Source: Ziziphus jujuba (taxonomy: Eukaryota; Streptophyta; Magnoliopsida; Rosales; Rhamnaceae). Taken from it: a stretch of 64,000 nucleotides of DNA. The notes beneath the pieces are model-generated. The model had not been told where the DNA came from, did not search any database, and worked only from the letters and a program-made list of their open reading frames with translations. The stretch covers positions 24,924,001 through 24,988,000 of the forward strand of contig NC_083379.1 of the NCBI RefSeq assembly GCF_031755915.1. Reading direction: 5' to 3'. Below, in pieces: positions 12,051 to 24,301 of the stretch (the stretch's first letter is position 1; each line of letters opens with the position of its first letter). The position numbers and the translations under genes were made by a program.

Positions 12051-12143
12051 AAATCCCGAAAACTATATAATAAAGATAAATAAGACAGATAGTTTGAATA
12101 CAAGAAATAGTTAGTTATAGTAGTTGCAGACGGATCATTGATA
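12051..12143 (-). repeat. Truncated 5' LTR of the Ale-like element
   Basis: Only 93 bp remain of a 233-bp LTR. They match about 1827-1919. The promoter-distal 140 bp, the PBS and the leader are deleted, joining the LTR through an A-run on the plus strand to the gag start. The right end is fixed by TSD ttgta at 12144-12148. Confidence 0.8.
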
Positions 12144-12148
12144 TTGTA

Positions 12149-14472
12149 ATAAATTTCATTATTTTGTTCCTTTTTTCTTTTTACATTCATAACCACTACT
12201 AGTATGATGCAGCATGATTAAAAAAAAAAAGAAAAAAAGAAAAAAAAACAGTAGTATGGAAAAGGGGAAAAGAAAAAAACTTGACAAAAATAATAATTAA
12301 TTTTTAAAATAAGATATTACCAGTCAAACAAAAATTGGGACAGATAAAAGATCTTTAGTCGAATTGCATGTAGTTCGGAGAGTTATTTCAACTCATTGGA
12401 TATGTGAAATTGAGGATATGTTTATTTGATTTTGTTTTTTGAAGAAAATTTGAGGATATGTGAATGGTTAAAATATTTTTTTTATGGGCATGTGATAAGT
12501 AAGAAAAGCGACTGGAATTTGGCATGACAAGTCTTGAAGGAAAACTAAAGATAAGAAAAGCGACAGGAATTTGGCATGACAAGTCTTGAAGGAAAACTAA
12601 ATACTTTGTTCCATTATTAAATGTAGTGTGGATGTAAAGCATATTTTCTCTGGCGACCTGGCTCATGTCTGACTGAAGCTTTTTCGTCCCCTTCCAACTC
12701 TTTAGTCAATTCTTTGACCAAGAGAGATCTTTCAGAACGGGACGATTTTAATTAATTTAAACAAGGGTACAACCAAGAATAGTGATGAATTAAAATAATT
12801 TTATCTTCACCAAAAAGAATACTAAAAGAATTTTGTCGCTACCTACAGCAAGTTGAGTATCCATGTAGTTCTCAAATACTGGAAAGATGTTCAATTTTAT
12901 GTTAGAAAATGTGCTTTTGTTATAATTACTAAGGGTGAAACCTTGGCAAATAATTAAATTCCCGAAACATAATTATATAGGCAAGTGATCACAACCCTTG
13001 CCATAGAGCACGAGTTGAGGACATTATGGACATGACTCTTTTACGTGGCCATCCATATAAACATATAATAATGACATATAATTAATATATATATATATAT
13101 ATATTTATTTATACACAGTTAAGATTATATAATGATTGGATTACTTTAAAAATTGTGATTCAAAATATATTTTTGGTTGAACAATTCCTTTCAGGGATCA
13201 TTTTTCCCTAACAAGATTTTGTAATTATATTTCACTAACTCTGTATTAGATAATTAAATCAATTTTAAATCATAATCTTTATCGTGATGCAATAGTTACT
13301 AAAAGAATATTTAATTTGGTTGTGAAACTTTATATATATATATATATATGAATAATGTATCAATATTTTATTGGCTAAAAAAATTAATATAAATTAAATA
13401 TGGATTAATTAAAATAATAAAAATATAACTAAATATAAGTCAATCAAATAATAACATCTGATTATTATTTGATAAACATCTTGGATAGAACATCTCGAAT
13501 AGTCTGTATAGTGGGTTTGTTCATCTAAGAACAAGTTTGCCATACTAGATGAAGAGATAATCTTTTAAAAGAATCATCTCTAATGTTGTGCATGACCTCT
13601 ATTTAGCTGAGGTGTCATTAATAAAAATAAAAATTGTCTAACAGATCTGTTAAACAGTGTTTGCTATAAATTCAACCTCTGCTCTCTTCTTTCTCCACAT
13701 TAATTCACATTTTTTTTTTCTTTCCTCTTTCCTCTCATATCTTCTCACAATATATTAACTCATTTTATTTAAAATTCTAAACATTATATATTGGTGAAGA
13801 ATTTTAAACAAACATTATTTATTGATAGATACTCTTCCCTTCTAAACATCAACATCTTCCAAATCTCTTAGTACACAAAATTTAATAAATAAAACTATTG
13901 AAGATATTCTTAACTTAGTTAGTATTCCATGGCATTATTCTACAAGAGTTAAAGGATGAATCCCACTTGGAATGCAGGATTGAATTAATTGAAGTAAATC
14001 ATTTGAAGTTTTATCCAATTACATTAGACAAAATTTAAAATAGCCCAATTTAAGTGGAGTGAATTTAAAATAGTTTTGTCAACCTAGATTTGTTGTGCAT
14101 TTCAAACCGGTCCATCATTTTAACTTGAGCATTGATTGAACCCAGTATTGATAATAATTCAGATAGTCATTTGCATTTGAACTAAGAAACACGGTAAGAT
14201 TGTTTCTTGAAGGGCAGGCTCAAGACTTACGACACATGGATTCTATATGTCTCTCACTTTTTTGTGAATTAATTTGAAGTGGACGTTTGGCAAATAATAA
14301 TAATAAATAATGGAGTCAACGCATAAACTTTACGCTTACAAAATAAATCGAGGAAAAAAAAAAAAAAGAAAGGTATTTCAAAAAAAAAACCAAAAAAAAA
14401 AACCAAAAAAAAAAAAAAAGAAGAAAAATGGTCAAGGAAAACATAAAACCTTTTCTTCTTTTACTTTTTCTT
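12149..14472. other. Intergenic AT-rich region between the Copia nest and the VQ gene
   Basis: No convincing gene is seen. It contains a 52-bp tandem duplication (12500-12603), AT microsatellites at about 13084-13104 and 13331-13349, and A-rich low-complexity DNA at 14350-14425 whose lysine-rich open frame is an artefact. A TATA-like stretch near 13665 is followed by CT-rich DNA resembling a plant 5' leader, but no open frame follows. Confidence 0.5.
12500..12603. repeat. Two-copy tandem duplication, 52-bp unit
   Basis: The unit taagaaaagcgac[t/a]ggaatttgg... is repeated head to tail with one or two differences. It is probably a replication-slippage duplication. Confidence 0.85.
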
Positions 14473-14478
14473 TTTATT
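14473..14478 (-). promoter_or_regulatory. Possible polyadenylation signal for the VQ gene
   Basis: The minus strand reads AATAAA about 245 bases after the VQ stop codon. The spacing is plausible for a plant 3' UTR, but the hexamer is common in AT-rich DNA. Confidence 0.3.
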
Positions 14479-14721
14479 TTAATGATCTATATACACATGC
14501 TTCTGACTGAAACTTGGATTCATAAATCAAGGAATAAAGCTTGATATTCATAGACAAATACATAGATATAGATTTCTTCACCAAAAGAGTGTATAATCTA
14601 AAATATATAGAAAAGAACTAATCTGATACAATACAATTAACCAATTAGAATGAGAGAGAAGATCTCGATATCTCATTGATTGCTCTCTCAGAAAAAAACG
14701 TAGTACTTCTTCTTTATCATC

Positions 14722-15327
14722 TCACAACATCAAGTAACCATCATTACTGGAGAATGCATAGTCATGCAAAGATACATCATTCTCCACATCAAAACCATCA
14801 GTGATCTGCACACTAGGATAAGGGTTTATGGAGAAAGATTGAAAAACATCACTAGTAACATTGTTAACTGTATACATACTTTGCTGGTCGTGGAGAACTT
14901 GGTCTGTCTCTTCGAAATGGGACTGTTGGTGCTGATGCTGCTGTGGCTGTACTGTCTGAGACTGAAAATCATGATAATCATAAGGCTTTCCCAGAGGCTC
15001 TATCAGTGGAGTTGCATTCTTGAGGCCAAAGTTAAGGTTGACAGGGCCTTTTTGGTTCCTAAAGGAGATGGGATTGCTGGGACATCCTGTAAATTGCTGA
15101 ACCAGGGCTCGGAAATTGTTGGCGTTGGCGTTAAGAAGGGTTGTGGGTGTCTTCTTGGAAGCTCTGGACCTTCTTCTGATTGGTTTGGATGCAGTAGTGC
15201 CAGATCTAGCAGTTGGGGTAGAATCTAAAAATCCGTTGAGTGACGAAGGTTGAGAATCTAGGAAGGTTTGTGGCAAGCATTCAATCCATTGATGATCATT
15301 TGAAGTCGGTGTGGTTTTACTACTCAT
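14722..15327 (-). CDS. VQ-motif protein, VQ22/JAV1-like (201 residues)
   Basis: A single uninterrupted exon from an ATG at 15327. The diagnostic plant VQ motif FRALVQQFTG (FxxxVQxxTG) is at residues 72-81. A basic stretch KPIRRRSRASKK (48-59) just before it could serve as a nuclear-localisation signal. A Gln/His-rich segment spans about 122-149, and the C-terminus is acidic and ends in DGYLML. VQ proteins are known nuclear cofactors that bind WRKY transcription factors through this motif and tune defence, jasmonate and stress responses. The short intronless form and C-terminus recall the VQ22/JAV1 group, but paralogue assignment is from memory. It is the only apparently intact cellular gene here. 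A 154-residue open frame on the opposite strand (14764-15228) is a shadow. Confidence 0.93.
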   Translation of the reverse strand: MSSKTTPTSNDHQWIECLPQTFLDSQPSSLNGFLDSTPTARSGTTASKPIRRRSRASKKTPTTLLNANANNFRALVQQFTGCPSNPISFRNQKGPVNLNFGLKNATPLIEPLGKPYDYHDFQSQTVQPQQHQHQQSHFEETDQVLHDQQSMYTVNNVTSDVFQSFSINPYPSVQITDGFDVENDVSLHDYAFSSNDGYLML

Positions 15328-15347
15328 GGTTTTCAGATGTTGATCAG

Positions 15348-15368
15348 TCTCTCTCTCTCTCTCTCTCT
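15348..15368 (-). repeat. CT/GA microsatellite in the presumed 5' UTR of the VQ gene
   Basis: About ten TC units on the plus strand (GA on the sense strand), 21-41 bases upstream of the ATG, followed upstream by a long T run (A on the sense strand). GA-rich 5' leaders are common in plant genes and may affect expression. Confidence 0.7.
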
Positions 15369-15411
15369 ACCTCTCTCTTGTTTGGTTTTTTTTTTTCTTT
15401 TTTTTTTTTTT

Positions 15412-18400
15412 AATCTTTTTTAGTGAAAGGAAGAAGAACAGATTGCTCTACCGAATTTATAGTGAAGATATTGTTTGAATGAGAGCTAGTCAAAGTAAAA
15501 CAAGTCTTAGTCATGGTGGGATAGAGTGGAAAGGAAAGACTTGGGGCCAAAGCATAGGCTGTGCATTTCCTGGAAATTACATGTGTTATTATCAATGAGA
15601 TCATGATATCATAAATTTCCTTTATATGTTGGAGTCTTTCAAGACCAGTCGTTGCTTCTTTGGTCAGAAAATTGTTAAAAGTAACCCCAAAAAAAAAAAA
15701 AAAGAAAAAACTTATACTTACTTTTTCCACGTTGATAAGTACTCCTTGCTCACACCCACCAAACCCAAATTATATAATTCTTCATTAAAAGTTAATTTTT
15801 AGATAATCAAATTGGAATCGAGGAGCAATCTCCGTGACGGGGTACGTAATCGTTAATATGAATCAAACAATATATTAATGGGAACGAATTGGGGGTTCTT
15901 TGACTGGAATGTTAATGTTTATTTCATACATCATATAATTTAGTTTATCCATACACATAAAGAAAGAAGAAGCTTATCCCTTCACGACTCCTCGTTGGAA
16001 AATGTAATAGAGAAAAAAAATAAAAAAACACATAACTAAGCATATAAGTGAAAGTCATTCTTTTTTTTCCCTCTTTCTTTTGCAGAAAACAAAAATCATT
16101 AAATTAACCCGATTACTACATTAAATAATATATAATAAAATAAAACAAAACTCACTGTAAATTTTACGCATTCAAACTTCTATTAAAATGTTTTGCTTCC
16201 AAAAGAAAATGTACGAGTTTGATATAAAGAAACTTTAAAAAATGAAAATTAAAGAAAGTTCTTGCTCATTAATATTCATTAATTAACATTCATGAATCTA
16301 AAATTGTCTAATGGTAGATAAAAATATTAATATCTCTATCTAGATAAACCATAATATATATTACTCTGCAGTGCCAATATCAAAAATTTGGACCGTTTAA
16401 GCGTTCAAAGTCAACATAAGGTGTAATTAGAGTACAAAACTCTTAACACAATTAGATTACGCCCTTCGTGGAATTAAAGCGCCAAATTGCTTGTACTATT
16501 TCACATAATCTTACGATCTTTTAAATTATTTAATTAAGGGAACATGTTTTTTTAAACTCCTAAGGATTGGGTTTATGATAACTACAAAACATCACTCACA
16601 TATTTTTAATAAGTCATCCATACTTCTTGGTGGCAAACTAAATTTCTCATATACCCTTAATAATATAAATTACATTTAAATGCATTGTTCTTCCTTTGTC
16701 TTTTGCAAATTTTTTTTTTTATGATTTTTGTGAAAAATAATTTAAAGACTTAAATTTTTTGTTAATCTATATTCTTAGATAATTTTATAATAACTACGTC
16801 ATGGTTTTTAATTTAAAAAAAAAAAGTCATGTGATGAATTTAATCATATAAGCATTTCTTACTAAGCTTAACTTGTCAAATACATTTAAGTTCATTTATG
16901 AAAATGTAACTGACAAAAAAAATGTAAAAAAGTATTATAATTTGTCAAATATATTTAACTAAGTATTTATAATTTTTCAAAAATATATGTAACTAAATAT
17001 ATTTTTTAAATGTATAATTTACTTTAAAAAAGTTTATGCAACTAAAACTATAACATAGTTTTTTTTTTTTTTTCAAAAAAAAAAATTGAAACATCATCAC
17101 ATTGTTCAAATAAAATTTAATTAAAAAGTAAAGAAAAACAATTTTGAAGTTTCCAAGTTAATTATTTCAAAAAAATAGAATTTGCCAATAATTTAACTTA
17201 AATAAGCATAAGGATAGCTATAAACTAGTCTAAAATATGTAGATAGATTGTTTAAATTTTTCGCAAATCATTGAATTTAAATAAAATATTCCCCTTAATT
17301 AATAAGAAAGACACTATGCGGACAGGCAGTTCAAATGAATACTCCATATGGGGGGCCTACTATCATTTTCCGTTGAATGGTTAACAATTTGATTCAACCT
17401 TAAGCGTTGACGATGAATGTTACCCATACTTATTATTATTTTCTTTGGACAACTTTAATGTGAATTATTTGTTTGTCAAATAAAAAAAACAATAAGCAAA
17501 AACTATAACAACAATAATAGAAATGGATAATTGTAATCATACTACACAAATTGTTGGCTGTATTATATTGTACACACATTCATATTAAATCTGATTTTAT
17601 TTCTTATACCAATAAAATATGTCTATTTTATCTTTAATAAAATAAAATAAACTTAAACACAATATATCAGCTGCCTAACTCTACATCCCAAAAAATAAAA
17701 TAAAATAAAATAAAAATTGAAGAACAAAAACAAGACAGAAGCCGTAAAGTTGTCATTGACGTTAAAAAACGGAGAATCCCTTTTACAAAGGTTTTTTTAT
17801 CAGTAAGTTTAGATTTCTTTAGAAACTTTCGATTTCAAATTAATATCCAAAATTGCCATTAAGCTTGTTTTAGGCTAGGCTTCCAAGGTGCAACATGATC
17901 GACAATAGAACATTTCCAAACTTTCAAAGCCGAAGTAAGTTCAAAGTATGAAGGGAAATATTAACGGCCGAAAGCAAATTCCAAACCTTAAAATTAACTT
18001 ACCTGTGTATCTTTTTAGCACCCAACAGTAGTTGACATGGAGTGAATGACGAATATGACTTGGAAAGCACAATTTGAGTGGTTCTTTTGTTAAACCAACC
18101 ATAGATAATTGATTTGGGCTCTTCATTTCTTCAGTAAATAAATTTTTTAAACAACCAGGAAAAAAAAAAAAATCCCAAATCAAAAAGACCATAGAAAAAA
18201 AAAAGGAAAATCATCTAATAGAAAAAAGAGAGAAAAAAGCTAATGCAAAAACCATTGAAGCATCGTTACTATATTCAGGATGGAAAATTGATAAAGTAAA
18301 TATTAATAAAATAAAATACTATGAGAATGAAGGGACGAAGATGCGAGAAAGAGGAAATGCTTACTTAATACGAACATATTTAGAAGTACGAATTTCCATG

Positions 18401-18587
18401 CTAGTTACTTCTTTAACCCTCTTTATAATTCTTCAACATTTGCAAGTTAAATATGTTTCTTGAATTTATATAAGTTCATACAAGATTCCTTTCACTGGTT
18501 CATATAGTTTAAAATTATATTTTTAATCTTACCTCTTAACCAATCCAGAGAAACTAAAAAAACCAAAAAATTAAAAATTAAAAATTC
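15412..18587. other. Intergenic AT-rich region upstream of the VQ gene
   Basis: This includes the presumed VQ promoter (a TATA-like ATTATATAATT lies near 15765). Beyond about 16.0 kb I see only AT-rich sequence with homopolymer runs. No gene or transposon domain is recognised; the 83-residue open frame at 17941-18192 has no features of a real protein. Confidence 0.5.
15488..15493 (-). promoter_or_regulatory. W-box-like element upstream of the VQ gene
   Basis: The minus strand reads TTGACT, the W-box core bound by WRKY factors, 161 bases upstream of the ATG. A second TTGACT occurs on the plus strand at 15900-15905. VQ genes are often WRKY-responsive, but a six-base word is weak evidence alone. 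Confidence 0.35.
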
Positions 18588-21572
18588 CACTAAAAAAATA
18601 GTAAAACAAATATTACACATCTACAAAACATTAAACAAAGCGCCGTTCGAAGTTGTAAAAAGTGTTGAAAAAAAAAAAATAGGAAATACATGAACAACCA
18701 ATGTACAACATATAAAGCGTCTTCTATTGTTTAAAAAGCCTTATTACATTTGAAGAACAACAATATTTTGACAAGTAAAAAGCGCCATTTAATGTCATAT
18801 TCCAAATCTAAATACTTGAAATATGATAAAAGTATGAATTTATAATGAGAAATATAAAAACTTTCAAAATATCATTAATAAATAATATCTAAAAATATCT
18901 CCAAAGAACAATGAACAAAAATAAACTCCAATACCTAAAAGGTTTTTCAAACTAAATAATATAAAAATAAAAATAACTAAATACCATTATCATATGCCAA
19001 ATCCAGCTACCTTGAAATTATAGTGTACCTGAAACTATAACAATAAATAATGAGTATAAAACTCAACAAGTTATTGGGTTTTTCATAAATAAAAAAATAC
19101 TTAAAATGATAACTAATAAATATCCAAAAATTATATTTAACAATATAAACATAATTTTTTTATAAGCTGTAATTGTTAACTATCTATTAGGACTTGGCAT
19201 AACATAATATTACCCGTTATCTATATAAACTCGAGTGTGAGGCATGTAATAAGTGGGGGAAGATAAATTTTAAAACAAACACTCAAACCCGAAGATATAA
19301 GCCATACCCCTACTGTGATCATCAGTAGGTCCTCTCACATAAAACAATACGTCTAAACCCGAAGGTAAAGAGCCATAAATCATTAGAGAAATACCCTTAC
19401 ATGATTCATCTCAATACCCGAAAACATATCATAATGTATCACATAATGCCTGCTAAGTACCAACAACCAGAGCAAAAATACATATATCAATAATCCAACA
19501 ATTTAATTATACAATACATATATATATTTTATAAAATATAAATTTATAGAAAAAACATAAATAAATCAATAACATAAGTACATATTTGCTATGGTTTCAG
19601 TTTAAAAAGTCCACTAACTTACCTTGATTAGCAAAGTCCACACAAGATTAACAATATATGAATAATATCAATAGTTTCTCATCAGTATAAAACAAAACCA
19701 TCATATACCATAATTATCTTACGTATAAATCCTATAATCAAGCTCTTAAATTTAAACTAAAAGAATAAGAGTTGATACCATAAGATCATCATAGACTAAT
19801 CCTTAAATCTTAAAATCATAAGCCTAGAACAAGATCAAATCACCAAAATCTGAACAAAAACCTATTAATTCATAAATAGTCTCTAAACGAGAAATTAATT
19901 CCTTATTTCAACGACACCATCTAAGTCTGAAAAATTATGAGGGTACTATAAACAAATATAAGTAACTGTGATTAAAACAATTTCGTAAAATAATAAGGAA
20001 AAACTATTCAAAACTCATTGAAAAATCAACAAAGAAATACTGAAACTAGTAGATTTTCAGAAACCTTCATTTAATATTAAATTTGTTTCTCTTTCATGAA
20101 ATTTTTTATTCATTTGAAATTTTACAGATTAAAACTAGACACTTATATATACTCTTACAAAATTTTAAAATCCGAAAAAATGTTGAAAACATGGTCAAAT
20201 TAAATTTAGTATCTAATTGACCAAAACTAAAAATCAGCATTTTTCAGGGAGTCTGATCTACATAAAAATTCATTAAAAATAAAATACAAATCCAAAATCA
20301 GTAATATTATAGTTTAACTATATATAGTAATAATTCTATATAAAAATGATTAGGTTAAAGGAAGGTCGAAAACTATTTTAAATTGAATTTTATTCTTTAC
20401 TAAACAGACATGAAAATAAATTTAGACAACTAAGTACAGGTAACTTAGAAAATAACCACGGCCAAAATATAATGAATTTGAAGCTAAATATTTTTATACT
20501 AATATTAGGCATACCAAGAATAAGGGATACAAATTTTCAGATAAAAACAATTTCTTTTGGATCTATTTTGAAATTTTTACTTATGAACTATCTTGAAGTC
20601 GCACAAAAAAACTAGATAGAGTGTATAAATTCAAAATTTTGTAATAAATTGAAAACAGATCCAAATCGCCCCAAATAAATTTTTACTGATTCATAAACAT
20701 GTCTATTTTCATCTGTAAAAAGTTTAGTGCCAAAATAAACATTTACATATTTTAAATAAATTCAAACATACACTTTGTATAAATCCCGATATAAATTCCA
20801 GATTATGGTTGCAACAATAATACTTCAAAATAGCCTTAATCATTACTTCTATAATCCCAAAATATCTCAAATAAATCTCACATAACATAAAAATATCAGA
20901 AAAACTAACCTTGATCAACTTTAAAGATTCAGAATCTTCCTTTCTATGTCCCAAAACTTGATCAGAAAATTTCAAAATCTCCAAAGATACTACATCCCTA
21001 ACAATCTTAAATGGAAAACCAAAATCCTAAATTAAGATCAGCAGCCCTTAATATTAACCCTAATGGTATTTAGAGATCAAAGAAAAAGAATAAAAAGAAG
21101 AAGACTTACTCGATACCCTAGAGTCGCAAAGTTGAAAACAACGTAAAAGTAAAATAAACGTTATTTTTTTTTTATAAAACCAAAAATAGGGTAAATACCA
21201 TTTATTATTATTTTTTTTCAATTTTCTAATAAAATTAAAATATACTTATAACCAAAACCTATTAGGATAAAAACTCTTTTTTTAAAAAAAAAAAATAGTT
21301 ATAAAACCTTTTTAAAAATATATTTATACATATATATCCACCGTATATTACACTTAAAATAAGAAAAAGCATTACTAAAGCTCATTTCAGCAACACTTTT
21401 ATTTAAAAAGTATTGCATGATATATCTTCAATGACACTTTTATTTAAAAAGCATCGCTTTTTGTCGCTTGAATCAGTGTTTAGCACTGCCTCTAATAATA
21501 AAAGCATCACCTAAAATAGTATTTAGCGTCGCTTTTGTTATAAAAAGTATCTTGTAATGTGATGTTTTAGTG
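18588..21572. mobile_element. Possible CACTA-type non-autonomous DNA transposon (about 3 kb)
   Basis: The left end reads CACTAAAA and the right end is its inverse, TTTTAGTG. Inside each end are several copies of a word like aaagcgcc/aaagcgtc, inverted between the two ends (18639, 18715 and 18780 against about 21446-21460 and 21524-21545). Such subterminal repeats are typical of plant CACTA (En/Spm) elements. Against the call, the 3-bp flanks do not match (ttc and act) and no transposase is visible. The limits are provisional. Confidence 0.35.
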
Positions 21573-23636
21573 ACTTTCTCTTTTGAGAATTAGTATAAAA
21601 AGAGTGTGAGAAGTGTTATCAATTAACATTTTATAATTAATAAAATATTATAATTACCATTGTTAAGGAGTTTTCACATTTACATTTCTCATAATGATGT
21701 TTCTCATTATCATTATGATATAATAACTACATTATGTGCTTGCATGCTGTCTAGGAATTTAAATTTGTAAATATATTATTAAATAATAAATATGTAAAAT
21801 AATGAAAAAAATATTTAAAGATAATAATTACTATTATGTTGTTTTGCCATCAATTTTTTTTTATTTTTTATTTTTTATTTTTTGTCTTTCTTTGACTCCA
21901 AGCAATGAATGCATTGTGCAAATATGAATGTTTAAATTAAATCTAAATATTATGAAAAGTTATTATATATTTAATTAAAAATAAACTATTATTTAATTAA
22001 TTTACTCATCAAGCAAATTTTTAAGGTCTTTAAGAACATAATTATTCAATGAATCGTAAAACTATACTATTGCTTTGTATAGATCAATAACACATAATAG
22101 CCAATGATTATAAAAGAAACCCATATATATAACAAATTAATTTCTAACATAAATGGATTTGTATATTTTGATAAATCATCCTAATTTTTAAATGAGTTGT
22201 TTCCCTAATAATGTGTTTGGCATTTAAATGAGTCTTAACTTCTCACACGTTAATCCTAATACCGTGTTAGTTTTCCGTTGCTACAGTTGTCCCTTTAAAA
22301 GGGCGGAAAAATAAGAAAAAAGAAAAATTATGTATTTTTATGGAACTCATTTTTTAATGTACTTATGCTTTAAGTAGTTAGCGATCTCTATCAAGCTGAC
22401 TATAGAGACTGATATATGTGATTGATTAATAGATATGTCCATATTTTGTTGATTGAATTGGTCAAATATGAAATCAACAAGTGATAAAATTATTGAAAGC
22501 AACATGATGGGGAATTTAGGATAATGTTGCAATATTTTCACTGTGATGATAGCCATTTTCAATGTTCGAAAATATTTAGCTAAAATTATATTAGGTTGCA
22601 TTTACTTTTTTATTTATTTATTTATTTTTTTAATCTGCACATTGATATTCTTTCATTAATCCTTATAAAGTAACAAACTTGACAATGTCTCCACCTACGT
22701 CTCAACGATGTTCTCTCATCTAAATATCAGCTTCAACGTGACCACATTAAAGAAATGTGAACGTTTAAGTGTTCAAAGTAGTAGTTAAATTCTATTACTT
22801 GTAGATGAAGTTGTCTTTTACAAAATCCATGAAATGATTTCATTTCTAAAATCTTTTTATTCAGTAATTTTTTTAAGCGACCATAAAGTTAGTTCTAATA
22901 TAACATTCTAATAGTTTTTATCTAGTGGGCTATTATCTGATTCATCTTATGGTATATAATAATTATATAACACAACATTAGATAGGACCAAAAAAAAAAA
23001 AAAAAAAAAAAGTATACAATTTTCAAGGGTATATTGTGTCCATGCCCTCATCAGGTTTGACTTGCACTCCATGAGGTTTTTCTAAACTGTAGGGACCACC
23101 GTGGCTGTTAGATTTTTTTGACTGTTTAATTAATCTAACAGTACAATGGCATAATTGTCTTATCTTACAAGGGCATAATTGTTCATTCATTTTTAAAAGA
23201 TACTGATAACCCATATGGGTGGTCGAGATGCGTATGAATTGTAAACCATAGGGATTCCAATGCATTATATTGTACTTGTATAATTTTAATATTTTTTTAT
23301 TATTTTTCTTTATATTAATTTTATTTTTGTAATTTATTTATCTTTACATATTTTTATTCTCTCTTTCTTTCTTTCTCTACCTCCACGAAAATATTGTTTT
23401 TTTCTCTCTCCAGCTGGCTAATAATTATTTAGAAATATTAAAAAAATTATGTTATAATATTAGATTATATTAAAACAATAATAATAACAAGAATGAAAAA
23501 AAGGAAAAGATATAGAGGAGATAATTTGAACAAGGAAACAAGTCTATAAATAAAAGGGATGTATTAAATAATTAGAAATATATTAGAAAATAATTAATAG
23601 ATATAAATAACTTGAATAATGGAATGATTATTGATT
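21573..23636. other. Intergenic AT-rich region
   Basis: No coding evidence. A 20-base A run at about 22990-23011 precedes a less AT-rich block (23015-23285). The ends of that block share a loose inverted pattern (ccctcat-aggtttgacttgcac against ccctatggtttacaattcat), so it may be an old terminal-inverted-repeat element. Confidence 0.4.
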
Positions 23637-24270
23637 TGCAATCAGGAGCACACGGATTGTATAAGTAGTACAGAGACAATAAATACCGGATGTGATTTCT
23701 ACAAGGATTATGGTTTAGTGGCCTATTCTAGATAAGCACTAAAGATATTCACTAGTTAATTTTATTTAGGAAATTTAATTCAAAACAAATGCAAATCAAC
23801 AAGAAATTAAAGTATATTCTAAATTAACAAAATAAATATGCAAATTGAAGAAAATAAAAAACAACACCACCAATCGTCTTTGAAAGTCTTTAAATTAAAG
23901 TATCTAGAACCATGATTTCATTTAAACCTATATGTGACTATTAAATTCAGTAATTAATGACCATCCCAAATTAATTATCAACAAAGGATTTCAAAAGTCA
24001 CTCATTCCCTCTCTAATCAAGGTAAACAAAATATACAGAAAATTAACTTAAATTGAAATTTCTTCCTAATTCTACCAATTAACCAATCAATTAAGCTCCC
24101 TCTCCAATTACCTAAGCCTAATTGGTTCTTTCAAACTAAAGTTAAGCCAAGATCTACATTGCCCAAGAGTGCTCAATTTATTAAATTAAGCTTACCCTAA
24201 CTTTAATTGTTTAATCTAAACAACACCCAACCACATTCTTATTCTAATGAAAAATATTTATCAAATAAGC

Positions 24271-24301
<31 letters not shown>

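Larger units (their letters stand above)
1687..12143 (-). mobile_element. Ale-like Ty1/copia retrotransposon, degenerate, split by a nested element
   Basis: The element reads right to left: truncated 5' LTR, gag, protease, integrase, reverse transcriptase, RNase H, polypurine tract, 3' LTR. The 5-bp duplication ttgta sits exactly outside both ends (1682-1686 and 12144-12148), which fixes the limits. The LTR ends read TATCA...TTTTA rather than TG...CA. Without the nested insertion the element is about 4.8 kb. Many frameshifts and stops make it inactive. The Ale assignment rests on RT and RNase H wording (for example SWSSKKQRSISHSSTEAEYR) and is from memory. Confidence 0.85.

Noticed and set aside
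14310..14510. Lysine-rich 66-residue open frame
   Set aside because: Translation of an A-rich low-complexity run; no conserved feature.
14764..15228. 154-residue open frame on the plus strand opposite the VQ gene
   Set aside because: It is an antisense shadow; the minus strand carries the VQ motif and sensible composition, the plus frame has neither.
17941..18192. 83-residue minus-strand open frame
   Set aside because: Isolated, Phe/Leu-rich by AT composition, no recognisable motif.
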